From Muribaculaceae bacterium Isolate-013 (NCI) (GTDB lineage: Bacteria; Bacteroidota; Bacteroidia; Bacteroidales; Muribaculaceae): a stretch of DNA of 61,740 bases. Under the pieces are notes generated by a model. It worked only from the letters and a program-made list of their open reading frames with translations, was not told the origin of the DNA and searched no databases. The translations under genes were made by a program, and so were the position numbers. The stretch spans positions 1 to 61,740 of the forward strand of contig SCEJ01000014.1 of assembly GCA_004102785.1 (NCBI GenBank), in the 5' to 3' direction. Below, piece by piece: positions 54,832 to 61,740 of this stretch; positions within the stretch are counted from its first letter, which is position 1; the number at the start of each line of letters is the position of its first letter.

Positions 54832-56301
54832 ATGATAGCATATATAATAAGCGGCTCAGGCTTTGGCGGATGTGTCGATTATGTCACCCGCCGCAAGCTC
54901 GAAGAGAAGCTCTATAAGGAGCAGTCGAAAGGTCTGAAAGCCGATGAAAGAAAATATGAACCCGCGAAGCGGCTCGCGAGTGGGCTTGAAGCGCATGTCA
55001 GCGGAGCTGGTGCGCGGTGGCAAAGCCATCAAGACCCACCGCAGCGCAACAAAGGAGAGGATATAATCGACCATCTTTCCAAAGACTGGAAACTCCTGTC
55101 TTCCTCCGGCGACATAAGGATATATGAAGGCCGCAAGGCTATGGCTGACGACATCGCCCGACCGTCACGACAACGTAAGCCTATAAAAGACCCGGTCGGT
55201 CATATATCACTCGACTTTCATCCAGACGATGCTCCGAAGATGACGGACGAACTTATGACCGAGGTGGCGCAGGAATATATGAGGCAGATGGGGCTGACCA
55301 ATACCCCGTACATAGTGGTACGACATTTTGACAAGGCGCATCCGCACTGTCATATAGTTTTCAGCCGGGTTGATTATGACGGCAAGATTCTGACTCAGAC
55401 CACCAACTTCAAGAAGAATGAGCGCGTCTGCAAGGCTCTCAATCTGAAACACCGTCTTACGCAGGGAAAGAGCAAACTTAATACAGATGTTTCAAAACTG
55501 CGGGGAAAAGATAAAATCCGTTACCCACTTGTCCACAATATAGCCGGAGTGTACATCCGTCCGGAGATTCAGGACTGGAACTCGTTTCTCATTGCTCTTA
55601 AGCAACAGGGTATAAGGGTCAAGGAAAAGACCGGCCAATCAGGGAAAACGAATCTGTATTACTGCACAGGCAGACATGAATTCTGGTATAAGAAACTCGA
55701 TTCCTTTTTCAGCCGCGAGAATCTTGAATTGAAATTCAAGGCTCGTCGAGAGAAACAGCAAGCGGCAAAGACTCAACCCGGAACCGCACCACAGCCTAAA
55801 CCGCAACGGCAGTCACAGCCTAAATCAAAGCAGCCGGAGCCTATTGTTATCCCGCCATTGCCGGATATCGTATGCGGCGTAAGGATTGACCGACTAAAGC
55901 AGCAAGCCTATCAGGAAGGCAAGTTCATCAGCATCGGAATCTGTGACCCCGGAGGCGTTGTGCCAATCAATCATTGGATTTGGTACGATTTCGACAAACG
56001 AGAACCCGTAATGAGCCGTACATATCCCTACGACCACAAAATCCCCGAAGCCTTCCAGCGACAGTTGGCGTCTAAGCAATCTCCCGCATCATCATCGCAG
56101 GGCACCGGAATCCGATTCTCATCGCCTTCTCTCGGTGGAAACATTCCTGAAGAACAAGGTTTCGCTCACGACAGAGGAATGCCGGACGACTTCAAGCACT
56201 TCCTTGAATTGCACCCCGGCATGAGCTTTGAGGAAGCCAAACGCCGCTTTAAGGACGAGCAAAAAGCCAAGCAACAACGCAAAGGTCCTAAACTGCACTA
56301 A
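54832..56301 (+). CDS. mobA: MOBP-type relaxase (MobA)
   Basis: A 489-residue relaxase that nicks oriT and stays bound to the transferred strand. The HUH motif is in VRHFDKAHPHCHIVFSRVD (about 163-180, metal-binding His set), with the catalytic Tyr probably at about residue 17 (GGCVDYV). The Pro/Gln/Lys-rich region at about 305-345 is a linker before a C-terminal domain of unknown role. It is the last gene of the mobilization operon and is followed by a strong terminator. Confidence 0.85.
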   Translation: MIAYIISGSGFGGCVDYVTRRKLEEKLYKEQSKGLKADERKYEPAKRLASGLEAHVSGAGARWQSHQDPPQRNKGEDIIDHLSKDWKLLSSSGDIRIYEGRKAMADDIARPSRQRKPIKDPVGHISLDFHPDDAPKMTDELMTEVAQEYMRQMGLTNTPYIVVRHFDKAHPHCHIVFSRVDYDGKILTQTTNFKKNERVCKALNLKHRLTQGKSKLNTDVSKLRGKDKIRYPLVHNIAGVYIRPEIQDWNSFLIALKQQGIRVKEKTGQSGKTNLYYCTGRHEFWYKKLDSFFSRENLELKFKARREKQQAAKTQPGTAPQPKPQRQSQPKSKQPEPIVIPPLPDIVCGVRIDRLKQQAYQEGKFISIGICDPGGVVPINHWIWYDFDKREPVMSRTYPYDHKIPEAFQRQLASKQSPASSSQGTGIRFSSPSLGGNIPEEQGFAHDRGMPDDFKHFLELHPGMSFEEAKRRFKDEQKAKQQRKGPKLH

Positions 56302-56306
56302 TCAAA

Positions 56307-56357
56307 AATCCACCGAGAGAAGATCGTTTCTTTCGGTGGATTAACTTTGTTTTTTTG
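56307..56357 (+). terminator. Terminator of the mobilization operon
   Basis: AATCCACCGA (56307-56316) pairs with TCGGTGGATT (56333-56342), followed by AACTTTGTTTTTTTG. Confidence 0.8.
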
Positions 56358-56544
56358 TGTAATAGTTCGACGAAATAATTTCGTTCTTAGCTCATAAAGT
56401 CTGTCCAATATCTATTTTTCTTTGCCTACAAGCCATTGCATACTCATATTCAAAGCCATTGCTTTGATACTATTTGGTGCCTCTGATTAAATTAGTTAAA
56501 ATTATCAATGACAAATGCCTGTCCAATATTTGATGTCTGATTAT

Positions 56545-57186
56545 TTATAATTTAGACGAATTTTTGCTCTCCCTTTTTTCTTTGTTTCGTAGGTATCTAG
56601 TAGCCAACTCATGATATGATGAGTCTGATTTACTTAAAAATAATTTGCGTGTGTCGCTGTCGATATCATATTCATCAATTATATCGAAAGTGTTTTGGAG
56701 CATTTTAATCTTGACATTGACTCGATCTATTCGTGACGATATAACCCCCTGCCTTGAAGCCATATCTTCAATTACTGAAAAATCGAGCACTATTTCTTTA
56801 AATAGTTTAAGTGCTTCAGGGAGATTTGTCAGAGACAGTTGTCTTTGACATTTTTGTATCAGGCTATGGACGAAAACAAGCATTTCTGAAAGTTTTTGCC
56901 CTTCAGATGTTTGTGGGAGTTTATCCCTACGCAAATCCCTAATCTTATACCAAGTTTTTTTATCACGGATATCATTAGCCACGGCTTCCCCCTCATTGTC
57001 TACGCTGGTTACATGCCAGGCACAACAAAATGAGCAGTAGTAGCTTCTGGACGGGACTTTCCCAGACAAAGAGGCTATTTCATCTCGATTGAACTTGATG
57101 AAATTATCTGCCTTTGCTTGAGTTTCAAAGAGCATCTTTGGATGTCTGCATCCAATGCAGTATACACGGTTCTTCGTTGGCTTCAT
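56545..57186 (-). CDS. Zinc-finger-like protein coupled to a DNA glycosylase gene
   Basis: A 213-residue protein. The N-terminal CIGC (about residues 10-13) and CSFCCAWH (about 51-58) form a treble-clef or zinc-finger-like site, with a helical remainder. It overlaps the glycosylase gene by 4 bases (ATGA), so both are made together. AT-rich compared with the mobilization genes. No family recognised. Confidence 0.65.
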   Translation of the reverse strand: MKPTKNRVYCIGCRHPKMLFETQAKADNFIKFNRDEIASLSGKVPSRSYYCSFCCAWHVTSVDNEGEAVANDIRDKKTWYKIRDLRRDKLPQTSEGQKLSEMLVFVHSLIQKCQRQLSLTNLPEALKLFKEIVLDFSVIEDMASRQGVISSRIDRVNVKIKMLQNTFDIIDEYDIDSDTRKLFLSKSDSSYHELATRYLRNKEKRESKNSSKL

Positions 57187-57974
57187 TGTTTTAGAATCGT
57201 TTCCCAGCGGTCTATTTTAGCGTCTAGCGTAAAATGGGTGTTTGTTGAACTGGAACTTGGGAGAGAAACGACACGTATATGTTTCGGTAGTTCATCTATA
57301 TTTATATATGTTCTAAAATAAGTTGAAGCTTTGTCTCCGTTTAGACCGATGACACGAATATTTGGATGCTTTGAAATAAACCCTAATATATCATTGATAG
57401 TTAAGTTTTTGATGTCTGAATCGAGACTACTGATTCTTTCTGCTGATTTGAGCACATCCCACAATGCGATATGGTGTTTCTCCAAAAATCGTAGCCTGTC
57501 TTCATAAGCGAGTGGTATACTTTCGTCAAACAGACTTGACATGATTTTCCAGAATTGATTACCCTGATTCGCATAGTAACATTGTGTCTCCAATGATACT
57601 TTGCCCGGCAATGTCCCTAAGATCAGAAATTCCGATTCTGAATCGGCGATGGGCGCAAGACCCTCTGTGACAACGCTGGATGTCAGGACTTTTGTCATGA
57701 TGACTTCTGTCTCTGACGTATGTGCCGGGGTGGAAAGCGATGTTTTTTTACAATTTGAATGTCGGATATACCATGATTGTTTTTTACCGCCGGGTTGCTC
57801 TGCATTAGGAATTTTGCCATCTCGCAGGTGTCTGCGTAAAGTTTTTCCTCCGTCGGAAGGCAAAGCCCCGTTTTTAGCTAAATAGGCGGCGACTTCACTG
57901 GGCCCCACATGATTTAATCTGTTTGATTCGAGGTATTCATCAATCAGATATATGATTCTGTTTATGTCTGCCAT
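57183..57974 (-). CDS. Hypoxanthine-DNA glycosylase (UDG family 6) with added N-terminal domain
   Basis: A 263-residue protein. Residues about 100-263 match the HDG family: FLILGTLPGKVSLETQ, then YYANQGNQFW, HHIALWDVLKS, LDSDIKN, VIGLNGDKA and VVSLPSSS. Such enzymes remove deaminated bases such as hypoxanthine from DNA. The first about 75 residues (MADINRIIYLIDEYLES...) are not part of the family and look like a winged-helix or DNA-binding domain. On a mobile element, and coupled to a zinc-finger-like gene, it could act against DNA with modified or deaminated bases; that is inference. Confidence 0.87.
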   Translation of the reverse strand: MADINRIIYLIDEYLESNRLNHVGPSEVAAYLAKNGALPSDGGKTLRRHLRDGKIPNAEQPGGKKQSWYIRHSNCKKTSLSTPAHTSETEVIMTKVLTSSVVTEGLAPIADSESEFLILGTLPGKVSLETQCYYANQGNQFWKIMSSLFDESIPLAYEDRLRFLEKHHIALWDVLKSAERISSLDSDIKNLTINDILGFISKHPNIRVIGLNGDKASTYFRTYINIDELPKHIRVVSLPSSSSTNTHFTLDAKIDRWETILKQ

Positions 57975-58015
57975 AGCTGAAATATTTGTTTTACGGTATT
58001 ATCATTTTTATGGGG

Positions 58016-59125
58016 TTATTTAAAAATTCGGTCTTTATAAGGCGTAGATTCAACGCCATTTACTTGAAGTTTACGAACAAGTCCGTCAAGTAGAGCAAGA
58101 CAGATTCTCTTAAAGATTGCAGTGTTGCCAACCCATTTTACAAGGGTCGGACTAACAGCATAGTAGGTGCGTATGAAAGCGCGCCCATACCAAGTTTCGG
58201 CGAGTGTGTAATCGCGGAATCTGCGTAGTGTCCAAACTTCGGGACAATCGTAAGAGCCATATACCGCTGTTGCAACATAGCACGGTCCGGAAGATGGATT
58301 TGATATATGCTCCTCATTAAACGTGTCAAGATTTCCGCTTGGAAGACCCTGCTTGATTCTATTAAGTATAGCGCGAAATTCCGTAACGGATTCTTCGTTA
58401 AGATTCGATTTAAATACGTTAAAACGAGCGTTAACAGCTTGCGTGAAATTAATCCAGTTTTTTGCCGCAAATCCTACAAGGCAAGAAAGTTCCTCATGTG
58501 CGACTTTATCATCCGGGATCACATAGCGTAAACTCAGCAACAATTCATATTGGCTCATTATAAAAGCAAATATTTCATCTGAATCGGCTGTAAGTTCTGA
58601 TGCTTTAAATGGATTCGATATACAATTCAGTTCATATATCTGCTTTAAAGCCCCTGTGTTTTGTAATTGCTCGGTAAACGACTGAAGGTTTACGTTGAGA
58701 ACTGTTATATAGAAGCCGTATACGTCTATTTCCAATTCTCCATTGGATTTTTCGATAGCCTTTTTTCCGGCAGATATTATCTCTGTGACTCTAAGGTTGT
58801 CAATACTTGAGGATAATCCGATGGCTTTCATCTTAATAAACCATGCCTGGGCATTGTCGCAGTCAATTTCAAGAATACGTTTAACATATGACTCCGCTTC
58901 ATCAACATTTAAACTGTCAATGGCATTCTGAGCAAGAGACAACAAGTTTGGAACTTTGTCCGATTGATCAATCTTGACTTTCCCTTCAATGTTGACAACT
59001 CCTTCGACCATCATTTTCTTGGCTTCTTCAACGGAGTATTTGGTTCCGCATGACTGACATACGAATACACCATCTTGTTTAAGGATATTTGTGCTTCCGC
59101 ACATTTCACAGGTAAGTGGTTTCAT
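58016..59125 (-). CDS. Zinc-ribbon protein with C-terminal CFI-box
   Basis: A 369-residue protein. The N-terminal zinc ribbon has two CxxC knuckles (CEMCGS, about 6-9, and CQSCGT, about 23-26). A helical TPR-like region follows (about 55-270). The end has the CFI-box pattern CYVATAVYGSYDCPEVWTLR with YYAVSP. CFI-box proteins occur in operons with membrane and SPFH partners. It overlaps the membrane-protein gene by 4 bases. Function unknown. Confidence 0.75.
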   Translation of the reverse strand: MKPLTCEMCGSTNILKQDGVFVCQSCGTKYSVEEAKKMMVEGVVNIEGKVKIDQSDKVPNLLSLAQNAIDSLNVDEAESYVKRILEIDCDNAQAWFIKMKAIGLSSSIDNLRVTEIISAGKKAIEKSNGELEIDVYGFYITVLNVNLQSFTEQLQNTGALKQIYELNCISNPFKASELTADSDEIFAFIMSQYELLLSLRYVIPDDKVAHEELSCLVGFAAKNWINFTQAVNARFNVFKSNLNEESVTEFRAILNRIKQGLPSGNLDTFNEEHISNPSSGPCYVATAVYGSYDCPEVWTLRRFRDYTLAETWYGRAFIRTYYAVSPTLVKWVGNTAIFKRICLALLDGLVRKLQVNGVESTPYKDRIFK

Positions 59126-59499
59126 GAGGATTTACAGTCTTGTGAGGGTTTATTTTTGACTTGATTTGCAGAACGTTTGGCAATGGCATAAATGAGACAG
59201 CCATTAAATGCCATTAGACAGAGGATAGCAATGATTCCCCAATTGTCTTCTAACTGAGAAGGCATTAATAGTCCCATAATAAATTCTATTAAAGTAAATA
59301 ACGGGATGATAAAAGCCAGAGATATTGTAAATGCAGATTTAAAAGACCCTTTGTTGACCCAGTAGGAAAACAAGGCTGCAACGCAGATTACAACTGTATT
59401 TATTCCCATATTGAACATGGGATAGCAGGATAATATCAATCCGGCTACGATATTTATCATCAGAAAGATGACATATAAGATTGGGAATATTTGTTTCAT
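59122..59499 (-). CDS. Membrane protein of the SPFH operon
   Basis: A 125-residue protein with four predicted transmembrane segments (about 6-26, 30-46, 52-75 and 82-106). It lies one base after the SPFH gene and overlaps the zinc-ribbon gene, so the three form one operon. Confidence 0.7.
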   Translation of the reverse strand: MKQIFPILYVIFLMINIVAGLILSCYPMFNMGINTVVICVAALFSYWVNKGSFKSAFTISLAFIIPLFTLIEFIMGLLMPSQLEDNWGIIAILCLMAFNGCLIYAIAKRSANQVKNKPSQDCKSS

Positions 59500-59500
59500 A

Positions 59501-60604
59501 TTATGGCAAAGGTGGTGGTGTAATAGAATTGATTAACGATGCTAATGTCGGAATCTGAGAGATAGGAAGCCAAGCAGACATTCCAATCGTCCACGCAAGC
59601 GTGGAACCATCGACAACACCACTTGAGATGTAAGCCGAAATACTCTCGGTCGTTAGATTGGGGACTTGTTGACCATCTATCAGCAAATAGTATGTCGGAG
59701 CGGACTGAGGGATGGGCGGCACATGAGGATTGGTGTTTAGATACTGGCCGGCAATATTACCGGCTGCATTACCCACGCCCATCCCAGCTCCGAGACCTAC
59801 GCCTAACCCCATCATCTGACCTCCTGCGCCATCATTGTTAGCAGCGGCTTCAAGGACGTTGAAACTACGTTCCATTTGGTATACATCGCGTCCGGTAATA
59901 CGAAGACGCGCGGCAAGATCTTTGGCGTTTTTTAGCTTAATAACACTTTCGTCATCCTGAGGGAAAGTAATTGACATTATCGAAAATTCGATAATTGAAA
60001 CTCCGTATTTCCCAAGCAGTTGATTGAGTTGCTCATTAATGGAATCAGACATTGACAACAATAATGTATTGATGTCAAGAATTGATATGCCGTTGGTAAC
60101 AATTTGCCTCGCGAGCAAAGAGTTTAGGGCGGAAATGATTCTGCCCTTATAAAATTGTTCAATCTGTTCAGATGTAAACGCCCCCATGCTGCCGATAAGA
60201 GTTTCCAAGAAGATACGGGGATTAGTGACACGGATACCATATTGACCATGAGCTCGAACAGGCACAATAATATGATACCGAGGATCTTCAATTTGAATTG
60301 GGTGCGGAGTGCCCCAGGGAAGATTGAGTTTTGCTGTTTGATTTATAAACCATACCTCGGCTTGGAACGGAGATTCCGAGCCAAAAGGCAAGTTTATAAT
60401 CTTATTAAGTATCGGTATATTTTCAGTATCAATTCTATATGTTCCCGCAGTAAATTCATCACAGATGGCACCTCCTTTTACAAAGAAAGCTGTTTGAGCT
60501 GGGTGTACCACAAGCTGAGTACCCATACGCAGGTCATCGGAGTCGAACTTATGACAAAGTTCACCATCAACCGTTTGATATTTTACAACGTCTATTATTG
60601 CCAT
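59501..60604 (-). CDS. SPFH-domain protein with C-terminal GYF_2 domain
   Basis: A 367-residue protein. Residues about 1-235 resemble the SPFH/virion-core-protein family (YdjI-like): an N-terminal beta-rich part, IRVTNPRIFLETLIGS, and a helical end. A Gly-rich hydrophobic linker (about 260-290) leads to a GYF_2 (DUF4339) domain (YYLLIDGQQVPNL, LAWTIGMSAWLP, about 305-355). Such proteins form membrane-associated assemblies and GYF_2 may bind proline-rich partners. First gene of the minus-strand operon. Confidence 0.78.
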   Translation of the reverse strand: MAIIDVVKYQTVDGELCHKFDSDDLRMGTQLVVHPAQTAFFVKGGAICDEFTAGTYRIDTENIPILNKIINLPFGSESPFQAEVWFINQTAKLNLPWGTPHPIQIEDPRYHIIVPVRAHGQYGIRVTNPRIFLETLIGSMGAFTSEQIEQFYKGRIISALNSLLARQIVTNGISILDINTLLLSMSDSINEQLNQLLGKYGVSIIEFSIMSITFPQDDESVIKLKNAKDLAARLRITGRDVYQMERSFNVLEAAANNDGAGGQMMGLGVGLGAGMGVGNAAGNIAGQYLNTNPHVPPIPQSAPTYYLLIDGQQVPNLTTESISAYISSGVVDGSTLAWTIGMSAWLPISQIPTLASLINSITPPPLP

Positions 60605-60647
60605 ATACTCAACTTAAAACTGACCAAAAGCCCACTTGGTCATAAAT

Positions 60648-60869
60648 AAAAAAGAGGCGTGGGCTGCTATGCCACGCCTTTACGGATAGGTGGTAGGAAT
60701 ACCTGTATATGAAGATGTGGAAATAACAGCTCCACGCCGTATGGCATGGAGACTGTCATGACTTTCTCTTGCATATACTTGGATGTAAGTTTCCTACGCT
60801 TTATCCGTACAAGCAGAAGACATAACGCCTCTTTGATTCAAAAATGTTTGGACAGACCACGGCCTATCC
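60648..60869 (-). ncRNA. Structured small RNA, 6S-like fold
   Basis: About 222 bases, bounded by a promoter (TAACTTTG on the minus strand at 60875-60882) and a GC-rich terminator (AGGCGTGG/CCACGCCT, 60655-60679, then U-run). The 5' end CGGATAGG pairs with CCTATCCG near the 3' end (8 bp), and internal arms GTAGGAA/TTCCTAC and GTATATG/CATATAC pair, leading to a terminal hairpin CTCCATGCC/GGCGTGGAG. A long closed rod with a central open region and a terminal hairpin is the plan of 6S RNA; the Bacteroidales-1 motif is such a family. That identity is not proved. Confidence 0.55.
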
Positions 60870-60874
60870 GACTG

Positions 60875-60882
60875 CAAAGTTA
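60875..60882 (-). promoter_or_regulatory. Promoter of the structured RNA
   Basis: TAACTTTG on the minus strand, fitting the -7 consensus, about 7 bases before the predicted RNA start. Confidence 0.6.
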
Positions 60883-61147
60883 CGAAAATATTTTGATATT
60901 TTAACCCTAAGGTGTGGTGACCCGGCGAGATTTTGGCTGAGGTCACCACATTTTTATTGCTGGAATATGGTTAAAGTCTGTTAATGTTTGGGGTCATCAG
61001 GCGGTGATGTGGGGATGAATGACGCTGAACGGATTTGGTTGAATTTGAAATATATACTGATTATCAGCGCATTAAACCGCCATGATAAAAGATATGCGCC
61101 TATACAGACACGCATAATAAACAATATTTCAGTGTATTAGGATGGGC

Positions 61148-61172
61148 GTGGTGACTTTTGTGGTGACTTGGA
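61148..61172. repeat. GTGGTGACTT arm-type repeats of the element, right
   Basis: Two GTGGTGACTT copies (11-12 base spacing) close inside the att core, matching the GTGGTGACC pair at 45692-45714 inside the left core. A further GTGGTGACC is at about 60916. Confidence 0.5.
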
Positions 61173-61192
61173 GGGGTATGATTGAATAAAAG

Positions 61193-61222
61193 ACCGCTAA
61201 CTCATTGAGAATTAGCGGTCTT
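61193..61222 (-). terminator. tRNA-Phe terminator next to the att core
   Basis: On the minus strand GACCGCTAATTC...GAGTTAGCGGTC (about 10 pairs) is followed by TTTTATTC. It ends the tRNA-Phe transcript about 3 bases after the tRNA and belongs to the integrated element. Confidence 0.75.
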
Positions 61223-61224
61223 TT

Positions 61225-61238
61225 GTGGTGCCACCAGG
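61225..61238. other. att core in the tRNA-Phe gene
   Basis: GTGGTGCCACCAGG, the 3' end of tRNA-Phe (complement), site of integration of the stacked elements. Confidence 0.85.
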
Positions 61239-61298
61239 AATCGAACCGGGGACACAAGGATTTTCAGTCCTTTGCTCTACCAACTGAGCTATGGCACC
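61226..61298 (-). tRNA. tRNA-Phe (anticodon GAA)
   Basis: A 73-base tRNA read on the minus strand: acceptor GGTGCCA/TGGCACC with discriminator A, D-arm GCTCAGTTGGTAGAGC, anticodon loop CTGAAAA (GAA), T-loop TTCGATT. CCA is not encoded. The T-stem reads CCCGG/CCTGG with one C-U mismatch (51-63) on the side supplied by the integrated element. Promoter TTTG, 19 bases, TACCTTTG lies upstream (61340-61370). Confidence 0.95.
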
Positions 61299-61339
61299 GT
61301 GCAACTGTTGTGATAAGCAGGCTATCTGTTTTTGCGTTG

Positions 61340-61370
61340 CAAAGGTAGGGGTAATTTTTGAATTGACAAA
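61340..61370 (-). promoter_or_regulatory. Promoter of tRNA-Phe
   Basis: On the minus strand TTTG (61367-61370), 19 bases, TACCTTTG (61340-61347), the exact Bacteroidetes consensus. Confidence 0.75.
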
Positions 61371-61656
61371 ATTTTTGGAGAAGAATTTGTGATTTTTTTG
61401 CAAGTTGAGGTATCCTACACTCAACCCTACACTCAACTGACATGTGCAAAATTAGCGATTTGTCGGAAGAAAACATTTTTAGGAGAGTCGAAATTTAGAG
61501 GTTGTAAAAAAATAACCTCTAATGCTTCGATATTGCCTGATTTGGTGTCATGTATAGATTCCTTTATTCCTATAACGGCCAATGAGCTTTGCCAATTTCA
61601 CCTGAGTAAGTATCACGGCTTTTTCATTTAAGATAAAATAAAGCGTATACCTGCCC

Positions 61657-61683
61657 TTACCCGCTTCAGCCCGAAGCGGGTAA
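61657..61683. terminator. Perfect 11-bp hairpin, probable bidirectional terminator
   Basis: TTACCCGCTTC pairs with GAAGCGGGTAA around AGCCC. Position suits the end of converging transcripts, but no long T-run follows on the plus strand. Confidence 0.5.
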
Positions 61684-61740
61684 TCTGTTATATCTGTATT
61701 TCAGTTGTTTATCTCTTCGTTAAAATCGTATTTTTTTCAT

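Larger units (their letters stand above)
60605..61225. other. Gene-free right end of the element with a structured RNA
   Basis: About 620 bases. It holds a GACCAA/TTGGTC hairpin (60621-60640) before the SPFH gene, a structured RNA gene with promoter and terminator (60648-60882, minus), the arm-type repeats (60916, 61148-61172) and a terminator beside the att core (61193-61222). Confidence 0.75.
45561..61238. mobile_element. Integrative mobilizable element in tRNA-Phe
   Basis: Fifteen-point-seven kb flanked by the att core and carrying its own integrase, excisionase-like HTH protein, replication helicase, MobC and MOBP relaxase with oriT-like sequences, but no conjugation machinery. It would move with the help of a conjugative element. 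GTGGTGAC-type repeats lie near both ends (45692-45714; 60916-60924 and 61148-61172), likely integrase arm sites. Cargo occupies 47411-49890 and 56545-60604. Confidence 0.82.
61299..61740. other. Chromosomal region right of tRNA-Phe without clear gene
   Basis: About 440 bases. It holds the tRNA promoter, two copies of CTACACTCAAC near 61412-61436 and a perfect 11-bp hairpin (61657-61683). No gene is convincing. Confidence 0.55.

Noticed and set aside
61389-61631. Open frame of 80 aa right of the tRNA
   Set aside because: Overlaps tRNA promoter DNA and direct repeats; composition is not coding-like.

Overview
The window is Bacteroidales DNA. Most gene starts lack a Shine-Dalgarno sequence, and the promoters fit the Bacteroidetes form (TTTG, 19-21 bases, TAnnTTTG). 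The relaxase, DUF3408-type and DUF5906-type genes are of Bacteroides mobile-element kinds. Almost everything here is mobile DNA stacked against one tRNA-Phe gene (61226-61298, minus strand). Its 3' end, core GTGGTGCCACCAG, occurs three times, at 234-247, 45561-45573 and 61225-61238. Reading from the tRNA outward (right to left) there is a 15.7-kb mobilizable element (45561-61238), a 45.3-kb prophage (234-45573), and the tail end of a third element (1-247) that starts with a broken transposase gene.

Prophage: a repressor (318-620, minus) faces an early operon (726-6879) encoding small proteins, a primase/SF3 helicase, a C5-cytosine methyltransferase and a CysH/DndC-like ATP-pyrophosphatase with the CC...CxxC iron-sulfur pattern. 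After a strong terminator and a block of GTAACAAA repeats come a possible regulator (7399) and the late genes. These encode head protease, major capsid protein, probable tail tube, adenine methyltransferase, terminase, portal, lysis proteins, tape measure (1464 aa), tail tip and a 2252-aa receptor-binding protein. The long tape measure and lack of a recognised sheath suggest a siphovirus-like particle. The integrase (44245-45399, minus) sits beside the attachment site.

The clearest special system is a diversity-generating retroelement (DGR) at the end of the late operon. The last codons of the 2252-aa tail protein form a variable repeat (41734-41852). A template repeat (42014-42132) lies just downstream. 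All 11 differences between the two fall on template adenines. A reverse transcriptase (42328-43761) follows, with a YCDD active site and an unexplained C-terminal extension; I see no Avd gene.

Mobilizable element: integrase (45818-47281); a cargo pair made of a membrane-anchored PD-(D/E)XK nuclease and an AlbA/Schlafen-type ATPase (47411-49890); a 1.5-kb structured gene-free block; an excisionase-like HTH protein and a DUF5906 helicase; a GATGAA repeat array; a DUF3408-like protein, MobC and a MOBP-type relaxase with a likely oriT. A second cargo block on the minus strand (56545-60604) encodes an SPFH/GYF_2 protein, a membrane protein, a zinc-ribbon/CFI-box protein, a hypoxanthine-DNA glycosylase with an added N-terminal domain, and a zinc-finger-like protein. 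Next to it is a structured RNA gene with a 6S-like fold (60648-60869, minus). Both cargo blocks are plausible uncharacterised defence systems; that is inference. No searches or folding programs were run.
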